Part shown: positions 44,118 through 56,387 of the stretch, piece by piece
How positions within the stretch are numbered: the first letter of the stretch is position 1
How the letters are laid out: each line of letters opens with the position of its first letter
DNA from: Gnomoniopsis sp. IMI 355080
Taxonomy: Eukaryota; Ascomycota; Sordariomycetes; Diaporthales; Gnomoniaceae
Direction: 5' to 3'
NCBI GenBank assembly: GCA_027946555.1
Contig: JAPEVC010000137.1
Span: forward strand, 34,418 to 98,417
DNA length: 64,000 bases
Position numbers and translations under genes: made by a program
The notes under the pieces: model-generated
Told to the model about the DNA's origin: nothing
Databases searched by the model: none
The model's input: only the letters and a program-made list of their open reading frames with translations

Positions 44118-46648
44118 TCAAGTAGACCAATGCGATGGTACCCCCACGGCGCCGCTGACATTGAAAGCCCAACCCATGGGATCAGGGTTCCCAAAGTCGG
44201 GGAATAGATCAAATGACTGACATGTTGGTTAAATGTGTAAGGCAGGTAAGGGGAATTGCTCAAATATGAACTGGCATATTGTCTAGGTAGGTACTTACGA
44301 AACATCCAAAATCCTCACTCGACGTGTTAGGTAGATCAGCAGATAGCAACTCCCCAAATTCAAAAGGTACTTGCTCGCTCCGTCCTCCCGGATTTGCCGC
44401 AAGCATTGTCCTGAGGATTGGCAGACACCGTGCTTCAACGTTATCCACGGCTTCAAAGAGCAAATCGTCGATTTGGCTTTTCTCGAGGCAACGCATGAGC
44501 CCATCTATTTGTGTCGAAATTATGCTTATCAACAAATAACCTTTCACGCTCGTTTCGCCAGCTTTGATGGTCTGTAGACACCAATCAGCGGAATCGCGAA
44601 GCACGTTCAGCAAGTCTGGTCGCAAAGGGGCAGCGTCGAGGCCTTTTTCGTCCTTCAGCTGGGTCCGAAGCTCTAACGCGATGAATAAGGAGGCATGAAA
44701 AGCTGCAGTAGGGAAGAAGCCAGATGTGCATATGATGAGGCGCCGCAGCTCGTTGATCTCGGAAGCAATTCTGTTGTCGCCGCACTCAGTGGCTGAAGGA
44801 CAAGCCGCGCGCCAGATCTTGAGAGAAGAATCCACAACAACTTTCCTAGTATAGGCATAAACAGAGTCTTGGAAAGCCGCTGCCATGTACGGACTATGGA
44901 GGCACAAAAAGTAACGATGCATAAAGAGATCGACCAGGCGTGTATCGAAATGAGAAGGGGAGGGATGAGTATTTGATCGCATGTATGCTAGCAGGGTTTG
45001 CACCAGTGACTTGTATGCGGAACGCAGCTCAGCATCGAGCTGAAGAGTCTTTTCGTAGGCGACAGGGGAGGTGAGATCGTTCAGAAACTTCACCACGGCC
45101 AGGCGTTGTGGGAACGTACCGCGAAGCGCTATCGCGATGGATATCCGCGAAAAGTGATCTGCCGGTCGAGGTACGGGATCGTCGGCAAGGAGTTGGTCGT
45201 CATCAAAATTAGCAGGCGGTAATGTGTCAAAGTCGTCCAGAGACAGGAGAGGCGGGCCCCCAATTGTCAAGCTCGACTGGATAGCCAATTCGAGGATCGT
45301 GTTCCAAATCCTTCGGCGCATCTCGGCAGCAAACACTGACTTGGTGGCCATGAAAGACGGATCACGGTGTAGGCCTATCGATGTGGCTCTTCTAAGCAAT
45401 GTGCCGACCAATATGTAAGGCGAATCTCCAGCCACCCCTACTCTCTCCTGAGCCAGCAGGTAGAGAATGTCGGTCTGGAGTCCTGGAATGTCCAAATCAG
45501 CTTTGTGCCTCGCTCCAGCTAGCCAAGTTCGCGCCATGCAAACCCAACGAGTGGCTCGAGTACGCAATGAAAATGAATCGTCGTAGGTAGTGGCGCCCAG
45601 CGCGAGCACGAGCGAGAGTTGGACTTGGAAGGCTGTGCTAGGAGTTGTGGCTCCTAGCCAGATTGCCTCGTAGGCTTGGCGAAAGGAAGGTACATGAAGG
45701 ATCCGGAAGATAGATTCGGTGGAGCGAAGGTAGCAATCTATCAGCGCGTCGGAGACATCCTTGGAGGGCAACTCGGGCACTTGGAACAAGGCCACGGGAG
45801 GTGCTCGCTGTGCCTTGATTATCCGTGCTAAAGCTTTACACCTATCGATGCCAGCCCACGCTTTCGACGAATGCACTCGTTTCTTATCGATTGATTCCAA
45901 AACATCGCGAACCTTGCACTCATTAGTTTATAAAGACTTTCCAGTTACAAGTAGTGTGGCTCGGGTGGATTCCAAGGCACTTACCAACAATATGCCGCTG
46001 ACAGCCCAGTGGCTCTGACCAAATAGACGTGTCTTGTGAGCCACGCTGCGAGCTACTGTCCGAGGCTGACCGAGAGAAACATTCTCACAATGCACATGAA
46101 ACGTACCGCCCAAGCCTATGCTCATCTCCTGAATGGTCGACGTTGAAGAGGACGCAGGTGACTGTTGCGCCGGTGGAGTCATTTGAGATAGCTGTTCTTC
46201 GAGTCGCTGTATCCTGCGCCTCAACTCCAGTGACTGGGTATCTTGGGCAGGCACTTGGCTGGACGTCGTCGGCGCAACTACAGAGCTTGTTGCCAGCGAC
46301 TTCAGCGAGCTGGGTGGCTGGCTTGTAAGACCCGGTCTACGTGAGTCGCATGGACCTTCGCCGGGCATTCCAGCTCGAAGGACCGGGCTTGGGCCCCGGC
46401 CGAAGTGCTCGGCTTTGCCTGCTGGAGAAGTTTCGTAGATGCAACTATTTGGAATGTTTCTAGATCTCAAACAGTTGCTGCATGGCGCCTCTCGATTGCA
46501 TCGAATTTTCCGCCTCCTGCAGAGAGTGCACGACCTGGAATATCATCATCGTGAGCAAGCTGGTGAAGGTCTGAGCGAGCAAGGGGCTGACATACGTTGC
46601 GGGCCGTCTACCACGGAGTTCGTTCTGAACCATGGCTCTTGTAGCCAT
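44118..46648 (-). CDS. Zn2Cys6 fungal-specific transcription factor
   Basis: Four exons (46596-46648, 45985-46534, 44299-45912, 44118-44216) encode 771 residues. The binuclear zinc cluster is split by the first intron and becomes complete on joining: C-x2-C-x6-C-x5-C-x2-C-x9-C with Cys20, 23, 30, 36, 39 and 49 (SCTLCRRRKIRC at its core). A short Leu/Arg-rich coiled-coil dimerisation element (RRRIQRLEEQLSQM) follows, then GTFHVH and HKTRLFGQSHW, and a middle homology region (TEYRFRILHVP-like IFRILHVPSFRQAYEAIW, LLRRATSIGLHRDPS). The last 33 residues need a final intron: reading through stops 13 codons later, while splicing gives DFGNPDPMGWAF, typical of the family's end. Target genes are unknown; the hexose transporter is its nearest neighbour. 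Confidence 0.92.
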
Positions 46649-47888
46649 GGACTGACTTTCATTTCAAGTGACCGGGAAATTCAAAGCGTAGCTACCTAGC
46701 TATAGGAGACGTGTAGAATTGTGAAACTTGGAGCCTAGACAGTACAGTGTACTGGCCGGGAGAGGACGAGAGGTGAGTGGTGGAATTGAACAGCAAGACG
46801 CGGGAAAGGTCCCAGGAAGAATCCAACCATTTCTATATATATATACGTATTAACGAGAATTTTCCAAGAAATGTTTTGAACAACCAATGGTTACATCTGA
46901 AGGATTTACCTAGTACCTAGTCTTATATATCCAGGTTGGTGTTCTCTGATAACTGCGCTTATGGTCTACGTCCCTTGCCCAAACCCGATCTCCCTTTCGA
47001 GGTATCCCGTAAGCACTCAGCCCTTTGGGACAAAATGCGCTTTTGGTCTTTGTCAACTGCCCTACTCCGACGACCGAGTCCGTCCCAACACCGATCTGAC
47101 GCCAGCCTGATTCGAATCTCCAGCTTCCAAACCTATCCAAAGTCTCTGACGCCTACCTGCAACCTGTTTATGTTCGGCGACCCATTTCGCGCCCATCCCG
47201 GCACGTATTCTGGGCCATGAGCCTTTGGACGGCGGCGGATAGCAGGTCTTGACAATAGTCTGCCCAAGTATTTATAACCTGAAGGTGACTTGATTAACTT
47301 TCTTTGATTGGAATACAGTCGCGGTATTACAACCCGTACGGCCCACGCTTAATCGCAAGGAACACGACCAACTGTTTCTCCGTGAAGCATTACTATCATA
47401 ACCCAATGGTTATGTTACCTCTGTAGTGCATGGGCAAGTCTGACAAGACTTGTATTGTATAAGCGTTTATCTTGTCCAGCTAGCTTCCCTAAAAGCCGGG
47501 AATTACCCACGACTAGGTAATTAATCACGAACCACGCGCTACCTATAAACCGTATTCATACCCATGAGTACCCGTGGGTACATGGGTAATTCTATAGGCA
47601 TTGTGCTAAACATCGTCCTCATCGCACTAGAGACAGTCACTGGCAAAAGGCACAATTTTGGTTAATTCAAAACAAAGTTTGGCTAAAGAGAGAAAAGATG
47701 AAAGTCCACCAAAAGCCCGTCAGTGTGTGTTTGGTGTTTTGGTAGCCTTCCGGCAGTGGGCAGATTAGGTAAGCCTCACCAAAAGGCCTTGCAGGGATTA
47801 GCGGCCCCCGCTTACCATTCCCGCATCCGGCCTCCACACCGCATATTAAATTATCAGAACCTGAATGGAGCAAGCAAGCCAAAAACTC
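46649..47888. other. Intergenic region
   Basis: Promoter of the Zn2Cys6 gene and flank of the tRNA gene. It contains a TA run (TATATATATATA near 46837) and direct repeats of TACCCRTGGGTA type near 47563-47582. No protein gene is seen. Confidence 0.55.
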
Positions 47889-47895
47889 AAAAAAA
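47889..47895 (-). terminator. RNA polymerase III terminator of the tRNA gene
   Basis: A run of seven T on the transcribed strand, 15 nt after the tRNA 3' end, the usual stop for RNA polymerase III. Confidence 0.8.
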
Positions 47896-47909
47896 GAAAC
47901 CCCAAAATA

Positions 47910-47991
47910 CGACGTTGGCCTGATTCGAACAGACGCCCCCGAAGGGAATAGATTTCTAGTCTATCGCATTAGACCACTCTGCCACAACGCC
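47910..47991 (-). tRNA. tRNA-Ser (anticodon AGA)
   Basis: An 82-nt tRNA of the long-variable-arm class. The 7-bp acceptor stem pairs GGCGTTG with CAACGTC (one G-U), discriminator G. The A box reads TGGCAGAGTGG and the B box reads GTTCGAATC. The anticodon loop CTAGAAA gives anticodon AGA, reading serine UCU/UCC codons. The variable arm is CCCTTCGGGG. There is no intron. A T run downstream serves as terminator and a GTT microsatellite lies just upstream. It was identified by folding by eye; leucine is excluded because the anticodon is AGA. Confidence 0.93.
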
Positions 47992-48967
47992 TTGTTGTTG
48001 TTGTTTGCTTGTGAGAACTAAAGTATCTAGAGAGTTCTTTTTCTTTTCTTCAGTCGAGTTCAGTCGCGGAGAGTCATCCGCACACAATGCGGGATATGAT
48101 CTAGCGCCTGATGTTTGATCTACAGTGGTCTTCAATTGAAATCTGTCCATGACTGCTTAAGAAAGCAATGAAGAGCCAGAGGAAGTTGACAAAGATGCGT
48201 TTTGGGTCACGTGACGGCGCGCTTTCATGCACTCGTGCCTGAGGTTTCTGACACGGGTTCTTGAAATTAAGGTGGCTGGGCGTCGTCTCCACTTGCGACG
48301 TCGAACCACCATGCAACGTCCACTGTCCACTCCTCTCCACCTCTCTTGCCCCTTCAGCACAGTCCTCGGTTCATCTGCGTAAGCCGTATATACATCAATC
48401 GTCTTCTTCACAACAGCATCTATACACCATCACCGGCATTTAGGGCGTGGTCTTGCAGGTGGGAGGACCTGGGCAATGCGAGGCAGCCTTCATTGAGATT
48501 GTCATCCCTCAGCTTTCCCTTGTCAGTGGACGCGTGGTCGACTGTCGAAGCACGCCGACCGCTAAAATACTGCATCGCACTCCGCAGTAGCGCCCCTGAG
48601 CACCCGTCATTCGCTCCCTCTGCCAGGCGACAGGACTCTGTCCACCATCGCCGAGACAATCGTCACGCGCTGGTGGAAGAACCTGGGCTTTGGGTGGTAG
48701 CCTCCGTTGAGGGTGTGGCCAATAAAGGCGCCCTTCCGCGGATGAGCAGGCCGTGTGCGAACCCGGTGTCTCTTGCGGTGCCGTCCGGTCAGCCGAGACA
48801 GGATCGAATTCCACTCTTCTTGTCTATACCATTTCATCGAGTCAAGGCTGCTCCTTTTCTTCACCAAAAAGCCTGGGAGGGTGGGATCCTGTGTCTACAT
48901 GTGACACGGGGGACTCACTTGCATCAATTACTGCTGACAAAGTGTGACAGGTCCTGCGGCACCCTCG
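47992..48967. other. Intergenic region
   Basis: Upstream flank of the tRNA gene (GTT repeat at its edge, 47994-48005) and promoter of the next protein gene. No further gene is supported. Confidence 0.55.
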
Positions 48968-50228
48968 ATGGCGGCGGAAGCCTCCTCAAGTGACCCCTCG
49001 ACGGGCAAAATCGACGTCTGTGATCTAAATGCAGTCATCCGCTGGGACGACGACCAGCAGCGAGGCTTGGGTAGCTCATTATCCTCTACGCCTGTTTCTC
49101 TAGATATAGATTTCGATCCGTCTTCCAAGACCATTTCTTTCAGACTCCGCATTGCTCTCCTTCAACGGGGCTCGGACAAGATCACACCAGTCTTCCTTCT
49201 CATTGACGCCCAAAAAGTCCAGTCGATCTGCCGTTATGGCCCTGAACAAACGCCGGATGGCGTTAAAAGACCAGATTATAACACCATCTGTCTGCGTTTC
49301 CAGCTGAGCAGCTTGCCGTCACTGATCGTACCACCTGATCCCTTACGTCTAAAGGATAAATCGCAACAGTCTTTAATGCGTTCGGTACGGTGGGCAGCTC
49401 GACAAAGTGTTTTGATGGTGCACATCCAAGAGCACGCCTTGTCTGAAGATCAGCTCACAGCCCTGAGTGAAGCTCCATATCATCAATTCACCCCAAGTCT
49501 TCGCCACTCCGACATTGGCAGACTCTATGGAGGCCGAGGCGGAAACATCTTTGATGCCGGTGCTGACGACGGACCCGCTGACCGCCCACCTTCCTACAAT
49601 GAGGTGCCCGCACCGCCACCAATAGCCCCGATCTCCTATGGTATGCTCAGTCACCTGGTTTCCCCGTGCATATGGCCCGATGTGATGTTGACGTTCTGAT
49701 CAAGGCTCAGACACTGCCGCTTCGTCCAACAAGCGTAGACGGGCTGATTCTTCTGCTGATGACTCCAATGTATCTTTGATTGAGAACCTTTGTAAGAAGA
49801 TTGCGCAGGAACAGTTCGAGAACATTCGTTCAGAGCTGTCGAACATGGAATCTCGTATCATCAAACGTCTTGATCAGGGTATGAGCGACCGAGTCCGTCA
49901 GCTGGGGGAGACGTGGGAGCCGAGATTCAAACAACTCGAAGGCCAGGTGTCAGAGTTGAAGAGCGAACTCGAAACAAAGACCCAAGAACTCAGAGATGGC
50001 ACTCGTGAGCTGGATGACTCATGTCAGGCGGAGCTACAACGATTAGATGATTGGATTCAAGAGGTCAGTGATGATATCAACCATCGGGTGGACTTTGAAG
50101 TCGAGGACCGTGTCTTGGGCATAAAAGCAGACATGGAAGACTTTGTCAAAGATGAGCTTGCAAATACAGCGGATACCCTTAAACAGCGCATCGCTGAAGC
50201 GAGTGTTTATATAGAATTCAAGGAATAG
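48968..50228 (+). CDS. Coiled-coil protein, conserved-looking but unassigned
   Basis: Two exons (48968-49640, 49705-50228; GT-AG intron of 64 nt) encode 398 residues. The N-terminal half is a compact mixed domain (VIRWDDDQQRG, SFRLRIALLQRG, ITPVFLLIDAQKVQSI, TICLRFQLSSLPSLIVP) followed by a Pro-rich linker with PPSYNEVPAPPP. After the intron comes a nuclear localisation-type SNKRRRADS, then a long coiled coil (about residues 245-390: LCKKIAQEQFENIRSELSNM, LEGQVSELKSELETKTQELR). I do not recognise the family. The layout suggests a nuclear protein that oligomerises through the coiled coil. The frame extends upstream only via a GTG, so the ATG at 48968 is used. Confidence 0.78.
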
Positions 50229-50752
50229 AGCTGTAGAGCTATTGACGCGTCTTCTTCATTTTCGCCCGCGATTCTACTGTAGCGGTGGGACTCGTGGCGA
50301 ATTGCACGCGTGAGACCTTGCTGAGAACGGAGGACCTATACTAGGTAACCTCTCCTTACAAACAAGAGCTTCATAATTTAATTCGAATATGTTGCGGCAG
50401 TCTACTTACACATCATTTCCTCGCTTAAGTAGATAACGCTTCTCATGCGAACTACATAGTCTACTAAAACCGAAGGGCTGATGTGCTTATAAATCCAGGC
50501 GATGGTGAGACCGAACTCCGCATCGACACTTGAGGTAGGCTGGTAGGCAGGCTGCCTATCTAGGCTCCTAGGTAGATACCAGACCAGATTGATTACCAAG
50601 CCTCTTTGTATGTGCATCAATTATATAAATGTTCAGCATTTCCATCCACGGCTTCGTTGCCTTCTAATCAACCGCCATATCGCAAGGCGCAAGACGCAAG
50701 ACGCATATTCAGCTGGTGACTCTCAATTTTACAAGCACATACAGCTTTGCCC
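50229..50752. other. Intergenic region
   Basis: 3' flank of the coiled-coil gene and promoter of the Gal80-like gene. Contains overlapping GGTAGGC and CCTAGGTAG elements at 50532-50577. No gene is seen. Confidence 0.55.
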
Positions 50753-52198
50753 ATGGCAACAGTCACAAACATGGAACCCATCCGCCTCGGTATTATTGGC
50801 CTATCTTCATCTGCTGTGACCTCGTGGGCAAGCAGTGCACATCTTCCATACCTAACCTCTCCACGTGGTCTTGCCAAGTATAGAATCGTGGCTTTGTGCA
50901 ACTCCAGCGTTGAGTCTGCAAAAGCCGCCATCAAAACGGTGAGTGGTTCTCCGTGGATTGTCACGTAAACATTTTCCTCTTGGCTTGTGTCGAGGACGTA
51001 TTGAAGCAATCTCTTGCGAGACAGATATCGCAAGTACAAATCACTAACTGCTGAGCGTGGAAGTTCCGCCTCGATCCGGCGACTACTAAGGCATATGGAG
51101 ATCCCACTGCTATGTCTCGCGACCCGGATATAGACCTCGTAGTCTGCTGCACCAGAGTCGACACACATTATGCAGTTACTAAGCCTTCCATTGAGGCGGG
51201 CAAGGCTGCATTTGTCGAGTGGCCGCTGACACATGACGTGGAGCGCTCGCGCGAACTCGCGGAACTGGCTGCAAAGAAGGGGTCTCGTTCTATGGTCGGC
51301 TTGCAAGGTCAACTTACTCCAGTTATTCTGAAAATCAAGGAGCTTCTACAAGACGGAAGTATCGGCAAGGTCTTGAGCAGTGAAGTCAGGGCCCATGGGG
51401 GAACCAATGACCGCGAAAGGGTGGCAGAGGGTCTGCGGTATTTCACGGATATCAAGATTGGTGGGAATATTTTCATGATTGGATTTGCACACTGTAAGTT
51501 CTGGCTATACGTTCCCGACGTTTCTCACGTTGTTAGGGCTTTATCGCTGATTGCGTTCAAAGTGTTTGATTACGTGCAATCTGTCTTGGTTCGTACATGT
51601 CCTGTCTCTTCACGATTCAGCCGTTCTTGAAGCCATTGACTGACGAACTGTGTAGGGGGAGGCGACCGGGCTGCAATCCTCGCTCCAACTGCAGCGACCA
51701 AAAGTCCAGCTTCGTGATGGATCGGGTCATGTAGTAGACACAGTCTTGTCCAACGTGCCAGATCTAGTCATGGTCACAGGAGCACTCAGCGGCTCACAGC
51801 TCACGCAAGAAGGTGCGAGTCTGCAAGTGAGATTCCGTCGTGGGCAGCAATTCAAGGGTGAACCGGCTTTGACGTGGCACATCAACGGCGAGTTGGGGGA
51901 GCTTCGTCTGACCGCGCCCGCCGGGACGTCCCTTCATGCAAGCTCATACTCCGAACCGGTCGTCATTGAGATCCACGACTTTGCTACAGACGAAGTTCGT
52001 ACTGTGAACTGGGAGTGGCCCAAGTGGCAAGACCAAGACAGCTTGCCAATCGTATCTCGAAGTGTGGCGCGACTCTACGAGACATACTACGAAAACATTC
52101 GCAAGGGTGCGCCTCAGGACTATCCGGACTTTTCTTCTGCGTTGAGACGGCACGAGCAACTACAATCTATCTTGTCAGAGTGGGAATTGCGTCATTAA
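50753..52198 (+). CDS. Gal80-like NAD(P)-binding oxidoreductase (Gfo/Idh/MocA family)
   Basis: Four exons (50753-50938, 51064-51493, 51563-51588, 51656-52198) encode 394 residues. The N-terminal Rossmann fold begins IRLGIIGLSSSAV with the dinucleotide-binding glycines, followed by DPDIDLVVCCTRVDTHY and VEWPLTHD. The C-terminal part (GGTNDRERVAEGL, GGNIFMIGFAH, LTWHINGELGELRLTAP) is typical of the Gal80 group. The EKP motif lysine typical of active family members is replaced here by VEWP, as in Gal80-like regulators, so this may be a sensor rather than an enzyme. The third exon is only 26 nt, but both joins keep the frame and motifs (AHLFDYVQSVLGEATG). Yeast Gal80 controls galactose genes; that role cannot be assumed here. 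Confidence 0.87.
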
Positions 52199-52387
52199 GC
52201 TACTCCCTGGCTTCCAAGGTTGATCAGATCAATGCAAGTTCTCAAGAGGATGCTGTTCAAGTCCAGATCACGTATTTATTACATTCTGCTACTTCTCACA
52301 GACCAGCAACGAGGCCACCTCTCTGAAATTATACTATCTGTGCGACGAAGCGCATAGTGCGAAGATAGTATTATCTCCATGTCCAAA

Positions 52388-54695
52388 CTATTGCAAGCTC
52401 AAGAACAATGCCAGCAGCTTCTCGTAGTCCGGCGTGCCTGTAAAACATTAGCTCTTATTGAAGTTTATGTGGATGACAATAAATATAAAAGCGTGCTCAT
52501 TTGGTGAGTGATGGTCGAGATCTTGACATACCTAATCCAGTCACTGGGTCCCACCCAGGCTGAGCTTCAAAGCCATCGGTGCCGCATCCCGGGTTCGTCC
52601 CATTCACGACATCATTCAGGACGTCCGGGTTAGCATATAGGACGGGGTTGATAAAACCTACGGGGCTCTTGCCAGCCGAGAGGAGTTCCTCGTTGATCAA
52701 AGTGATGATGCTACCAAGCACTGGCGCACTAGCACTTGTGCCGTAAACGAGACCGAACTCGCCATCGACCGCAACAACATAGTTTGCGCCATTGGCGCTG
52801 ATGTCTGGGAAAGCACGTGCCACTCCTGAACTGTTGTAGAGATCCGGGCTGTACGGTGGAGGATAGTTCGTCAGGTACGATGTCACGGCCTCTGACTGGT
52901 ATGAGGGCATCTCAAACACATTGCTGAAGCCGCCACCACTGAAAATCACCGTCTCACAGGCAGTCTCGGGCTGTGTGCCGCTTGCGATCGCGGCTGTCAC
53001 ATCGACGCCCGTGGGTACCTGCGTAGCACCGACAGACGTGATGTAAGGGCAGCCACCGGGGAAACTTGGAGTAAAGATTCCGGTGGTTCCATCGTTAAGT
53101 GTACCATCGTCATTCAGACACTCGGCACCATTGCCAGCAACACCTGTTGGAAATCATATCAATTAGTGGCATGTTCAGTGTCGGAAAAAAGTTTTTCATA
53201 CCATTATCGCCAGAGCTGTACAAAACGGTGACTCCCTGGAGGGCGAGCTTCATGTATTCGGCACATTGGCGTTGCTCATAAGCTGGCGTCAGATCCACTT
53301 CGTTGTAGCCATATGACACCGAAATAACACTGGCCGGAGTATAGAGACCACAATCCTGCTGCTTGTATCCTCCCCGAGCTGGGTCGGGATATACACCGTC
53401 GAAGTCGGGGTCATCACCGCCCTCGAAGGTGCCTGTCGATATCATATTAGCCAACATTGCCAAGTCAGATTCGAGAAGATCGGTTTTGGAGTTGTCAAGA
53501 CATTGCGTCTCAAAAGGTGCGTCCCACAGATGGTGATTTAATGAAAGGGCGGATTGACTCACAGTACGAGGCATCAATGCCATCAAGGAAATTGTTGAAC
53601 GAGGCACCCTGGACTAAATCACCGACCTGGTACAACGTCACTGTTTGGGGAGCAACGAGAGCCATTGCATATTCCAGGTCCAAGTCGGACTCTCCGTTGT
53701 AGTTGAAGCTTTCTACAATGGTCTGGAGAACTCCACCTTGGATGGGGGCAAATTCAGGCCTCTGGCCGACAAGGTCGGATGAGAAGTTGGTGAAGAAAAG
53801 ATCCAGGTCCTCAGGAAGGTATGCCTGCGGGGTATACTCCACGATGCCGTAGGAGGACAGATTGAGACTCCCTGGACCAAAATTATACAATAGCCGTAGG
53901 CAATCCGGGATAATATACTGGTCACACGTGGATGTGTCGATCTGGACGGCCTGAACGTTGACGTCCGGGCCGGGTTTGGGCAGAGAATCATTGAAGACTC
54001 CCACATTCTTGACAGTGCCACCTGTGACGACTGGCTGGGGTTCAATTTGTCTTTTCCGGAGTTTCTCCTTGTTAGGAAGTGAAAGCTTAGCGTCGAAGTG
54101 AACAGATGGAAGGATGATATCGACATGATTGGCACTTAGGTGCTCCGGGAGGCTGTATTGCTGGCAGCCCACATGGGACTCTCGCAAAGGGTGATCATAT
54201 ACGAAGTATTCCGTCTGAAGCAATTCCTCCAATTCGCTAACCGCAGCGTCGACTTCGACCCAAGCCTTATTGGACGTCACGCTGATCCGGTGAGGCTCGA
54301 TACCAGAATCAGCGAGCCAGGAAGTTACTGAAGATATTGTCTCCTCGCTGCATTTTTGTGTCAATATTCCTGGAATTCAACACAACGCAGGACACCAAGC
54401 CTTACCTCGGTGAGAATTGGTTGACGACCTCGTGCGGCGTCCAATAACGGGCGTAGTTCTCGCTCTGCGGCTGGGAAACCTCGTCCAGAAATTGAGACGC
54501 GAGATGTAGATTCCTTTGCTTGAGTCCAATACGCAACGGAATCCTTACTTCAGGGTCCAGCCTCTGCCGAGACACAAAACCCGAGGGTAGTACTTCGCGT
54601 CTCTCATGGACAACGTAGCGGTTTGGTGGGCTAGTAGGCGTTGCGCACGCCACTGCCGCGAGTGAGATGAGCCGAAGAAGAGTATAGATATACAT
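52388..54695 (-). CDS. Secreted sedolisin (tripeptidyl-peptidase, S53 family)
   Basis: Five exons (54406-54695, 53563-54347, 53202-53432, 52532-53143, 52388-52437) encode 655 residues. It is a pro-kumamolisin/sedolisin serine-carboxyl protease secreted at acidic pH that removes tripeptides. It has a signal peptide (MYIYTLLRLISLAAVACATP), then an activation domain with RNLHLASQFLDEVSQP and HEVVNQFSP, and a catalytic domain. Catalytic residues are visible: Glu and Asp in ESDLDLEYAM, the oxyanion Asp in SSGDNG, and Ser in GTSASAP. It ends with the calcium site region (NPGCGTDGFEAQPGWDPVTGLG). All four introns are GT-AG and joins restore the motifs SYCTFEGGDDP and DNGVAGNGAECL. The 50-nt final exon encodes the tail TPDYEKLLALF. 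Confidence 0.94.
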
Positions 54696-56387
54696 ATTGT
54701 TGATGCTGTCACTAAAGAAACGAGAGAAATAGACACAGAGTGAGGGCTTTGGGTGGCTTGCAGGCCGACAACGGGTCTTCAGAATAAGGTACCTCGGATT
54801 GTGTCTTTCATTCTCATAGGCATGACTATTATTTGAAACAGGAGCCCCCCAAGCATTATATAACACTCGAGTACCATGATAGTTCTCCACTGACTTCCAC
54901 CGCGGTGATTTGGTTGTTCATCCTGCATCTGGTACCTTGGCCAAGGTAACCTGCGTACTGATAAGGCTTGGTAATAAACATCTCACATCTGCAGGGCGCT
55001 ATCGAATCTTTGAAAGGTGGGTGAAAGCGCAATACTACCCAATAATACCTTATCTCTCTTCTTCAAAGCTGCTTACACCCGATGCAATCGGTTTGGGATG
55101 CATCACACTTTCAAGAGAAATCGGGCTTCGATAAACGATGACGGTGCTTGACAATACAAAGTAACCGCACTCACGCGGTCTGAGCACGCGAGCGGGTCTT
55201 AGCTCCGAGCAATAGTCACATTTGATATAACACCCACGCGGACATTGGTACCGTGAACAGGACATGAGATGAACTACAGGTGCAGCAGCAGGACGCGAAA
55301 TGGAATATATTTGGGGTATCTTGGCAGATTCGACGAATAGCGGCAGTCGAGCGGATTGTGGGCGGAAAATCCTCAGGGGTTCAACTGTTTCCAAAGACTA
55401 CCTAGGTAGCCCCGCGGGCCGCGCTAATCTGACAACATTGGATAGGAGGTTGTAGTCCAGGTTGTTCAGGTGTCTGAGTGGTGACAATCCTGCGACCTTA
55501 TTCACTTGGCGAAGATAGGTGGGTTACAATGGCCAATCCGGCACAGTATCTGTACTTGCGACTTGCCTTTTATGGCTCACGAGTGAGCAGATACAAGTTA
55601 CGGTCTAAGAAGATACAGCGGTCGGTTTCTAGACTTTTCCAAGCCTTCAGATAGTGTTTGTGTTCGCCCCAGGGACGAGCAAGGATGAATGTACGTAGAA
55701 TGGCGATGGGACATTGCAGAATGAATATCGGAATAAGCTTAAACTGTCCCAAAAAGACTTGAATCGATAGACTATTATTCCGCAGGCAAGGTGTCGTATT
55801 CCGTAGGTAGAAATTACTTCATAGGAAAACAGTACTTAGGTAGGTAGACGCTACCATGGTACTCTGTAAATACTCGTCATCGGCATGTTCGGGATAGTCC
55901 TTGTGCCTCATTTTTGGCCTCTGCACCATATGTTCTCGTTAGGATACTGCTAAACACCGAACCTAGTACCTACGTACCTAGGTAAATATAATCCTTTGCA
56001 TGAGTCCATTTACTACACACCTTCTGCCAACGCAAAGTAAAGAAACGATGCTCAGCACGGAGGTTTTCATCTCTATAGGTATCTAGGTAGGTATGTAGCC
56101 TGTCCTTATCCGTATCTAATAGAACTGTCCTCGCATCATTATTAGTGATATGATCCTGAATACCTCTAGATTTATGCTACAACATGAGCAGAGTCCCACA
56201 CTGTATGTAGTCATATGAGTGACAAGTTCCGTTATACCAGATTTGATTTGCTGCATCGAAATATGCATGAACACCTGACAACTCCTTCTGATTTATGTGA
56301 CCCTAACAAAACAAGTGGGCTCTTCTCAGTCCACCCCTTCAATACATCCCCTCTGTCTCTGGGTCCGGCCACGATCCTTTCTACCCC
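54696..56387. repeat. Intergenic region rich in CCTAGGTA-type elements, 1.7 kb
   Basis: No gene is seen. It is notably dense in the short palindromic family: CTACCTAGGTAG at 55399-55410, TTAGGTAGGTAG near 55836, TACCTAGGTA at 55976-55985 and TCTAGGTAGGTA near 56082-56093. The same family recurs in most other intergenic regions of the window. Confidence 0.6.

Noticed and set aside
47100..47130. Possible second tRNA B box (GATTCGAATCTCC)
   Set aside because: No A box, acceptor stem or anticodon arm could be folded around it.
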